Assembly: GCA_900548195.1 (NCBI GenBank)
Contig: URJQ01000017.1
Span: forward strand, 1-29,020
Direction: 5' to 3'
Source: an uncultured Prevotella sp.
GTDB taxonomy: Bacteria > Bacteroidota > Bacteroidia > Bacteroidales > Bacteroidaceae
Length of the DNA stretch: 29,020 bases
Shown: one piece after another, positions 1 through 7,900 of the stretch
How the letters are laid out: every line of letters starts with the position of its first letter
How positions within the stretch are numbered: the first letter of the stretch is position 1
Made by a program: the position numbers and the translations under genes
The notes under the pieces: generated by a model
What the model saw: only the letters and a program-made list of their open reading frames with translations
The model's database searches: none
What the model was told of the DNA's origin: nothing

Positions 1-572
1 CAATGAGATATGCAAATTTTCAAAGAACTATTTCGTTGCTTAAAACGTTAAAATTCAGAGTGTTGTATTAACAACTTAACGGGTGATTTCAGCTTCTGTT
101 TTCCGGAACATCTAACTGGACACCCTACCTAATAACTATGCTTTCACGTTGTAATAACTATGCTTTTACCCTCCAAAAGCATAGTTATTACCCTCTAAAA
201 GCATAGCTTTTGCACCGTAAATTCAAGATATTTTTGTAATTATTTTATAACTATCTGATTATCAGGATAATGCAAAATCATCACGAGAATCGCAAATTTA
301 AGCCCGCAATAGGGTGCGATGGATAATTCTTCAGCCATTTATGATAATAAAAAATCAGAATGCCAGCAAACTGACACAAATGTTATCAAAATGAGAGAAA
401 AAAGGTTGTTTGCTCTGGAAAGGCAGTGGGCAGGTGGGGAAACGGATGAAATGGCATCGCATTGCTGATGCGCAATACTTTGACGTTTTGTCTTGATTTT
501 ATCAAAAAACGCTACTTTTTGGTTGATGTATGTCAAAAATACACTTATAGACATTATTTTCTTTACAAAATA
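1..572. other. AT-rich intergenic region, no gene
   Basis: No convincing coding region on either strand. The only open frame of any length here (minus strand, 339-689) has no family resemblance and lies across a strong promoter that reads the other way. The stretch holds the 22-nt repeat cluster at 130-217, reported separately. The rest is AT-rich sequence in which I see no further structure. The gene to the left of the window is not visible. Confidence 0.6.
130..217. repeat. Cluster 1 of a 22-nt dispersed repeat (four units)
   Basis: Four contiguous units of exactly 22 nt: 130-151 and 152-173 in one orientation, 174-195 and 196-217 in the other. The shared core is AAAAGCATAG followed by TTATTA or CTTTTG, then a variable 4-6 nt tail. 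Units 2 and 3 form a perfect 16-bp inverted repeat (152-167 with 175-190, 7-nt loop). Unit 4 contains AAAAGC-ATA-GCTTTT, which can fold on itself. The same family recurs at 18623-18710. Function is unknown; it resembles REP-type intergenic repeats in style only. Confidence 0.85.
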
Positions 573-604
573 TTTGGTGTGTTCGCAAACAATTTGTACT
601 TTTG
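573..604 (+). promoter_or_regulatory. Bacteroidetes-type promoter for an orphan transcript
   Basis: TTTG at 573-576, 20 nt, then TACTTTTG at 597-604 followed by CA. This fits the sigma-ABfr consensus TTTG-N19-21-TAnnTTTG very well. The start of transcription is expected around 610-613. No ORF of useful size begins downstream before the terminator at 929-957, so the promoter seems to drive an RNA or a very short peptide. Confidence 0.75.
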
Positions 605-609
605 CATCG

Positions 610-957
610 TCAATAGATATAAAGGCTTTCAGACAAGGTAATAAAGATTTATTCAAAGGGTAAACATTACATGACGAAACAAGTGTCAAGGTGCACTTGC
701 AGACTCAAGAGATTCGGAACGTAAAGACCACGTGATGGAAGTTCCAATCGCAATAGATTAGTAATAGTATTAGGTAAAAAGATAAATTTTATGTAGTCAT
801 AACTACTCGTAGGTTAACAGCTTTGACAAGGTAAATAGATTGCAAAGGATGCACATACAAGCAAGTGACGATTAGCATAAATAGGTTTTAGAGAATAGAA
901 TTTTGTTAGGTTAATTTTGAGAAACGAAGGAGCCAGTAATGGTTACTCCGTTTTTTT
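610..957 (+). ncRNA. Candidate non-coding RNA of about 345 nt, family unknown
   Basis: Bounded by a strong promoter (573-604) and a hairpin plus T-run (929-957), with no ORF longer than 17 codons between. The small frame at 672-725 would encode a basic, Cys-containing 17-residue peptide; two others are 8 codons each. Short hairpins are visible at 680-699 (CAAGTG with CACTTG) and 793-806 (GTAGT, CATA, ACTAC). A degenerate ACAAGGTAA motif recurs near 634, 771 (weak) and 826. I see none of the hallmarks of tmRNA (no tRNA-like 3' end or T-arm), of RNase P RNA, or of a riboswitch joined to ruvA, because the terminator intervenes. It could be a 6S-like regulator, an sRNA or a decayed gene. Transcription is inferred from the signals. 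Confidence 0.5.
929..957 (+). terminator. Intrinsic terminator of the orphan transcript
   Basis: GGAG at 929-932 can pair with CTCC at 946-949, with an inner alternative AGTAA-TGG-TTACT, followed directly by G and seven T residues (951-957). The stem is imperfect, but the T-run and its position after a promoter with no ORF make termination likely. Confidence 0.6.
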
Positions 958-1009
958 GTGTCTTTTTCCTTGGGATGAGAGCCCTGCTTTTCCTGCCGTT
1001 TGCTGGTAA

Positions 1010-1037
1010 CCGACGGTAAAAGTCGTTGGCGCAGTGG
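1010..1037 (-). repeat. Dispersed hairpin repeat, copy H1
   Basis: Read on the minus strand: flank CCACTGCG (1037-1030), arm CCAACGA, loop CTTTTA, arm CCGTCGG. On the plus strand the arms CCGACGG and TCGTTGG pair over all seven positions if G-U pairs are allowed. It belongs to the family also seen at 9742-9773, 15052-15084 and 15732-15763. It lies about 170 nt upstream of ruvA. Confidence 0.6.
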
Positions 1038-1132
1038 TTGTGTTTGTGGGCTTTTTCTGCGCCATGCAAACAACAAAACAACAAAACAACCAGACAACCA
1101 GACAACATTTTTTCCCCTTTTATATAATAAAC

Positions 1133-1184
1133 CACGCGCACGCTCGTTATTATATAGTATATACGTGCGTGTGTCGTGCGCGTG
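1133..1184. promoter_or_regulatory. GC-rich inverted repeat in the ruvA leader
   Basis: A perfect 10-bp inverted repeat: CACGCGCACG (1133-1142) and CGTGCGCGTG (1175-1184), enclosing 32 nt of AT-rich sequence (TTATTATATAGTATATAC). It ends 23 nt before the ruvA start codon. If transcribed it would form a stable hairpin in the leader; as DNA it could be an operator. No matching TAnnTTTG box is evident close by, so the ruvA promoter is not located. Confidence 0.5.
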
Positions 1185-1207
1185 ATAATAATTTCAATAA
1201 AAGAATC

Positions 1208-1834
1208 ATGATAGAATACATCAAAGGAGAACTGACAGAGGTGACACCGACAGTCGCTGTGGTGGAAGCAGCGGGAGTGGGTTACGCTCTCAATATATCC
1301 CTCAATACATACACCGCTATACAGACCAAGAAGGATGTGAAGCTCTACGTTCATGAGGCAATCATGACCGGAGGACGCGACGATTCCTATACTCTCTATG
1401 GCTTTTACAATAAGCAGGAGCGCGAACTCTATCGTATGCTCATCACCGTTAGCGGTGTCGGAAGCAATACGGCGCGCATGATTCTCTCTGCCACTACGCC
1501 TACCGAACTGGTCAATGTCATCTCTTCAGGCAATGAGAAGATGCTGAAGTCAGTCAAAGGTATCGGACTTCGCACAGCGCAGCGCATCATCGTCGATTTG
1601 AGAGACAAGATGGCGGCAAGCGGCATCATCGCCGACCTTGAGTCAAGTGCTAATGCTGGCGTCTCAACGCTTACCGCACAGCAGAGCGAAGTGCGCGATG
1701 AAGCCGTCGGAGCTCTCACCATGCTCGGCTTCTCTCCTGCGCCAAGTGCCAAGGTAGTCACCGAAATCCTTCGCTCACATCCTGACACTCCTGTCGAGAT
1801 GGTCATCAAGATGGCGCTGAAGATGATAAAGTAA
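1208..1834 (+). CDS. ruvA: Holliday junction branch migration protein RuvA
   Basis: Encodes 208 residues, the normal RuvA length. RuvA binds four-way DNA junctions as a tetramer and recruits the RuvB motor for branch migration during recombinational repair. The protein begins MIEYIKGELTEV, the usual RuvA start of the N-terminal OB fold. Two helix-hairpin-helix motifs follow at about residues 82-93 (VSGVGSNTARMI) and 117-128 (VKGIGLRTAQRI), and a C-terminal RuvB-contacting domain from about 155 (DEAVGALTMLGF). The frame is open upstream to 1034, but that extension translates AAC-tract and leader sequence, so the ATG at 1208 is chosen. No ruvB or ruvC is nearby. The next gene is sprA; ruvA next to sprA is, from memory, a common arrangement in Bacteroidetes. 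Confidence 0.95.
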   Translation: MIEYIKGELTEVTPTVAVVEAAGVGYALNISLNTYTAIQTKKDVKLYVHEAIMTGGRDDSYTLYGFYNKQERELYRMLITVSGVGSNTARMILSATTPTELVNVISSGNEKMLKSVKGIGLRTAQRIIVDLRDKMAASGIIADLESSANAGVSTLTAQQSEVRDEAVGALTMLGFSPAPSAKVVTEILRSHPDTPVEMVIKMALKMIK

Positions 1835-1838
1835 ATAA

Positions 1839-1977
1839 TTTGTTGTTTTGTTGTTTGGTTGCTTAGTCGTTTAGTTGTTTGTTTCGCTAATTTAAGTATT
1901 TGATATACTTGTCAAGCGACTGAATTGCCAAATTGCCACACAACAAGACAACAAAACAACAAGACAACGAAACAACT
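1839..1977. repeat. GTT-rich then AAC-rich tracts between ruvA and sprA
   Basis: Directly after ruvA comes a GTT/TTTG-rich tract (about 1839-1885), and just before sprA its complement, an AAC/AAAC-rich tract (about 1937-1977). The two could pair as arms of a long imperfect hairpin around the AT-rich centre. A similar AAC tract lies at 1067-1107 ahead of ruvA. The same simple-sequence family recurs at 9783-9812, 18738-18836 and 18995-19040, and inside sprA. Confidence 0.7.
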
Positions 1978-1985
1978 CCACCCCT

Positions 1986-4900
1986 ATGTCCCACCCACAT
2001 TTCCTAAAGAAGATAATGAGAGCCCTCTTTCCTGTGAAGGAGAGCTCAAAGAGTGTGTGCATATTGGCATTGGTAGGACTGCTTCTCCCTACGATGATAT
2101 GGGGTTCTGTCGCCCTTCAGGATGACAAGACAAGGAAAAATCAAACAACCAAACAACAAGACAAAGAAAAATCAAACAACAAAACAACAAGACAACAAAA
2201 CAACAAGACAACAAAACAACCAGTCAGCCGAGCCGACGAAGAAATACCAGACAGTCTCCTGCATCCGCGCTGGAAGATACAGCGCACTACGCCAATCACT
2301 TATGATGACTTCAAGAGTGGAACGGCAGACCTCGATGCACCGGAGAATGTAGAGCAGAAAGCAGAGTATAATGACACTCTCAATTCATACATGATAGGCT
2401 CAAAGATGGGCAATACATGGCTCGCGGCACCTGTCATTATGTCCATCCCAGAGTATCTGAAATGGACGGAAAAGGTAAACCGAAACAATTTCTTCCGCTC
2501 TAAGAATACGGAAGTCTTTGTGACAAAGGGCAAGGAGAAATTTGATTTCTCAGATATGCACTTCGATTTGGGACCTGCTGAGAAAATCTTCGGACCGGGC
2601 GGTGTCCGCATCAAGACACAAGGTTCGGCAGAATTAAGGTTTGGTGCAACGCTCAAGAATATAGACAATCCGTCGCTCCCTATACGTAACCGTAAGACGA
2701 CAGCCATCAATTTCGATGAGAAAATCAATGTCAATGTCAATGGTAAAGTGGGCGATAAGGTCAATATGAACCTCAATTACAACACTGACGCCACCTTCGA
2801 CTTCAACAAACAGGACATGAAACTGAAGTATGAAGGCAAGGAAGATGAGATAATAAAACTCGTGGAGGCTGGTAATGTCAGCTTCCCAAGCAATTCTTCA
2901 CTCATCTCCGGCTCATCTTCTCTCTTCGGATTACGCACAGATATGCAGTTTGGAAAACTTAAACTCCAGACTGTCCTCTCGCAGAAGAAGTCAAACTCCA
3001 AGAGCGTCAGCAGTAAGGGCGGAGTGCAGTTGAATCCTTTTGAGATAGATGCTGCCGACTATGAGGAAAACCGTCACTTCTTCCTCTCCAAGTATTTCCG
3101 CAATATCTATGATAATGCAATGCAGCATCTGCCAAATCTTACCACTGGCATACAAATCAATCGTGTCGAGATTTGGGTGACTAACAAGACCGGACAGACC
3201 AATGATACCCGTAACATCGTGGCGCTTGCAGACCTCGGTGAAGGTCAGCCTGCCAATCAGATGTGGGGAGGAAAAGGCGCTTCCGCTGTGCCAAGCAATG
3301 ATGCCAACAGCCAATATGCGGATATGGTCTCCACATATTCTGCAGCCCGCGACATCGATCAGGTCTCCACTGTGCTCGAAATGCTCCACGATAATGAGTC
3401 GGGACGTAATGATTACGAGAAACTGGAGAAGGCACGCAAGCTCAATAGCACGGAATATACGCTCAATTCTGCCCTCGGCTACGTCTCTCTCAAATCTACT
3501 TTGCAGACCGATCAGGTGCTTGCCGTGGCATTCGAATATACTTACGGTGGAGTGACTTATCAGGTGGGAGAGTTCTCTTCAGATATTACTGACGTCAGCA
3601 AAGCCCTCTTTGTCAAGGCTTTGAAGAATACATCAAACAATCCTCAGCAAGCCAACTGGCCGCTGATGATGAAGAATGTCTATTATCTCGCTTCCAGTGT
3701 AGAGAAGGAAAAGTTCCGCCTCGACATCAAGTTCCAGAGCGACACAGCCGGAGTCTATCTCACTTACATTCCGGAACCGCAGGTAAAGGACAATACTATC
3801 ATCAAGGCTATCGGAGCAGACCGCCTCGATAATAATAACAGAGTACACTCCAACGGAGCATTCGACTTCGTGGAGGGCTACACCGTAAGCAATGGTCAGG
3901 TGTTCCTTCCTAAGGTAGAGCCTTTCGGAAGAGGACTTTATGACTTCCTCGTAAGTAAAGGCGTGGACCCTGAAAAGGCGTCAAAATATGCTTATACCGA
4001 ACTTTATGATTCCACCAAGACGGTGGCTAAGCAGATTGCAGAGAAGGATAAATTCTTACTTCAGGGACAGTTTAAGGGCGCTTCTGCCAATGAGATTTCA
4101 CTCGGAGCGATGAATGTGCCGCAAGGTTCCGTCGTGGTGACGGCTGGTGGAGTGACACTCACTGAGGGTAGTGACTACACCGTGGATTACTATTCCGGCA
4201 TCGTCACCATCATCAATCAGAGCATCATCGACGCAGGAACGGCTGTCAATGTCTCACTCGAAAGCGACATGGACTGGGGACAGCAGCGCAAGACCATGCT
4301 CGGACTCAATTGGGAGTATGACTTCAGCAAGAATTTCCAGATGTCGGGTACCATCCGTCATCTGTCAGAGCAGAGCCTTACCACAAAGGTTGCTATGGGA
4401 TCAGAGCCTCTAAGCAACACTATCTGGGGCTTGAACCTCAACTGGAAGAAGGAAAGCCAGTGGCTTACCAATATGTTGGACAAGATTCCGTTCCTCAATG
4501 TCTCCCAACCGTCTTATATTCAGTTTAATGCTGAGTTTGCACATCTTATAGCAGGACAGGCAAGCGGCACGCAGGACAATGCCTCTTATCTCGATGATTT
4601 CGAGAATACCAAGTCGGCTATGTCTGTAGGCACACCGTCATCATGGATTATTTCCAGCGTCCCTTCCATGTTCCCAGCAGAAGCCAGGGACAAGACTACA
4701 CTGGCTGGAGGTTATCATCGCGCTCGTCTGGCGTGGTATAATATCGACCCTCTATTCACCAGACGCAGTTCTACGCTCACTCCAAGCCACATCAAGGGCG
4801 ACCTCGAACAGCTCTCCAATCACTACGTGCGTGAGGTTTATGCCCGTGAGGTCTATCCTAATCGTGACCTTTCATCCTATGGAGAGGGCGCTGTCAATAC

Positions 4901-7900
4901 GCTGAATATCCTCAATCTCGCTTATTATCCAGCAGAAAGAGGACCTTATAACTTCTCTCCTAACCTCACTTCCAAGGGACTTCTCGAACGTCCGCAGGAC
5001 TCATGGGGCGGTATGATGCGCAAGTTAGACAGCCCTGACTTTGAGGCTGCAAACATTGAGTACATCGAATTCTGGATGCTCGACCCATTCATCTACACTC
5101 GTCGTGAGGGTAAGGCATCCCAGTATGGCGGCGACCTCTACTTCAATCTCGGCGAAATGTCAGAGGATATTCTCCATGATGGAAAGAAATTCTATGAGAG
5201 TGGAATGTCTGTGGATGGAAAAGACCAATACACTTTCACCCAGTGGGGCAAGGTTCCACAGCAGAGTATGGTCACTTATGCTTTCGCAACGTCCAGTGGC
5301 TCAAGAGCTAAGCAGGACGTAGGACTCAATGGTCTCACCGATGATGAGGAGCAGACCTTCGAGAGTTATCAGCCTTTCATCGAGACTGCAAGGGCAAAGG
5401 TGGAACCTCAGATATTTGATTCCATCTATGCTGACCCGGCAAATGATAACTATGTCTATTTCAGAGGAGACAAATGGGATCGTATGCAGGCGTCTATCCT
5501 CGATCGTTACAAGTATATCAACAATCCGCAGGGCAACTCTCCCGACAGCGAGACACGCTCAGAGCGTTACGATACATCATACAAGACAACACCGGACGTG
5601 GAGGATATCAATCAGGATTATACCCTCAACGAGACTGAGAAATATTATCAGTACAAGGTGTCTGTGCGCGATGAAGACCTTGAAGTGGGCAAAAACTTCA
5701 TCGTCGATAAGCGTGTGGCTTCCGTAGGACTGCGTAATGGCAAGACGGAAGAGGCTACATGGTATCTGTTCCGCATACCTTTGAAGACACCTGACGGTCA
5801 GGGACGCCAGCGATTTGGCAATATCTCTGACTTCACCAGCATACGTTTCATGCGTATGTTTATGACTAATTTTGAGAATCCTATCGTTCTCCGCTTCGCA
5901 AGCCTTGACCTCGTAAGAGGAGAGTGGCGCGTTTATGAGCAGAATCTTAACCCTTCTGCCGCCAATACCGGTACTATAAACGTCAGCGCTGTAAATATTG
6001 AGGAGAATAATGATAAGCTTCCTGTCAACTATGTCTTGCCTCCTGGCATCTCAAGAGTAGTCGATCCGTCACAGCCACAGCTCAGAGAGCAGAACGAACA
6101 GTCTATGGACATCGTGGTAAATAATCTCTCCACTGGCGAGGCAAAGGCGGTATATAAGAACATGACGCTCGATGTGAGACAGTATAAGCGCCTTCAGATG
6201 TTCGTGCATGCCAACGCTTTAGAGCATAATACCACTAATCTCAAGGACGATCAGCTTGCGCTTTTCGTTCGTCTTGGTTCCGACTATAAGAGCAATTACT
6301 ATGAGTATGAGATACCATTGAAGCTCACTCCTGCGCCGGAAGGCACGAAATACAGCACTTATTCCCTCGCTGACTGTAAGAAAGTATGGCCTGAAGAGAA
6401 TATGCTCAATATTCGTCTTGCTCTGTTTACTGCCATTAAGAAGGCTCGTAACATGGCTAAGGCTGAGGGAAGAGCGTCTTACAACGTGGAATTTACCGCT
6501 TATGACGATGACAATCCGAAGAATAAGATTACCATTCTCGGTAATCCTACGCTCGGAGAGGTAAAGACCATGATTATTGGTGTAAGAAATCTGTCCGGTA
6601 GTCAGAAGAGCGGAGAGGTTTGGGTCAATGAAATGAGACTCCTCGACCCTGAGAATACTGGCGGATGGGCTGCACAAGGCAATCTCAATGTACAGCTTTC
6701 TGACCTTGGAAGCATCAATGCCACAGGCAAATACGTCAGCGAAGGATTCGGAGGACTCGAAGAAAGCGTAGCATCTCGCTCCACTGACAACTATGCCACT
6801 TACAGTTTCACCACCAATCTTGAGCTTGGTAAGTTCTTCCCTGATAAAGCTAAGGTTCAGGTGCCATTGTATTACAGCATTACTCGTGAGCGTACTTCGC
6901 CTAAATACAATCCGCTCGACACTGATATGCGACTCGATGACGCCCTCGATGCCGCTGCCGACAAGCACGAGAGAGACTCTATCGAGAGCATCGCGGTGAT
7001 GAAGAACGTGACAAAGAACTTCTCATTGTCCGGTGTTAAGGTAGGTATCGCCACCAAGCGTCACCCTATGCCTTACGATCCAGCTAACTTCACATTCTCA
7101 TATAGCCATTCACATACACATACAGATGGCGAGACTACCGTCTATGAGAATGAGGACAACTGGCGCGGAAGCATGGCTTATTCTTGGACACCTGTATATA
7201 AGCCGATTGAGCCTTTCAAGAAGATAAAGAGCAAATCAAAGTATTATGACATACTAAAGAAGTTCGGACTCAACTGGCTTCCGCAGAATATAGGCTTCAA
7301 TACCGAAATGACCCGTAACTATTATGAGTTGCAGGAGCGTGACCTTGAGGACCTCGGAAATAGTAATTCCATTCCTGCTACGTTCTCTTCACAGTTCCTT
7401 TGGAATAGAGAATTTCAGCTTCGTTGGGATCTCACCCGCAATCTTAGATTCAGTTTCCAAAGCGCTACTCATGCCGAAATCGAAGAACCTTATACTCAAA
7501 TCAATAAGGAACTATACCCTGACCGATACGAGGCGTGGAAAGACTCTGTCTGGACAAGTATCAAGAACTTAGGTACTCCGCTCGATTATCAGCAGAGCGT
7601 GACGGCGTCTTATCAGTTGCCGCTCAATCTTATCCCTATCTTCAACTGGGTAACAGCTGATGTCAAGTATCAGTCTTCTTATAATTGGCAGCGAGGCACT
7701 GACCTCGAAGACGGCACTTCGCTCGGCAATACCATCGGAATGAACCGACTCGTAAACCTCAATGGCACATTCGATATGGAGAAACTCTATGCTCATGTGC
7801 CGTTCCTCAAGAAGGCTAACGACCGATTCAAGAAGGCTATAAGGAGAAATCAGCCTAAGCCTGCAAAGACTCAGAATAAGAATAAGGAAGATAAAGACGA

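Noticed and set aside
130..217. CRISPR-like array because of regularly spaced repeats
   Set aside because: Units are contiguous 22-mers in mixed orientations with no unique spacers, and no cas genes are present.
339..689. Minus-strand ORF of 116 codons
   Set aside because: No family resemblance, and it overlaps a strong plus-strand promoter at 573-604. Composition looks like translated AT-rich intergenic DNA.
610..957. tmRNA or RNase P RNA for the orphan transcript
   Set aside because: No tRNA-like ends, T-arm or tag reading frame, and none of the conserved RNase P core sequence was seen. Left as unknown.
911..1354. Minus-strand ORF of 147 codons ahead of and into ruvA
   Set aside because: It is antisense to ruvA and its leader hairpin, and it translates the AAC tract. 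No homology is recognisable.
6219..6968. Long minus-strand ORF (249 codons) within sprA
   Set aside because: Shadow of the sprA frame with no features of its own; sprA is continuous there.
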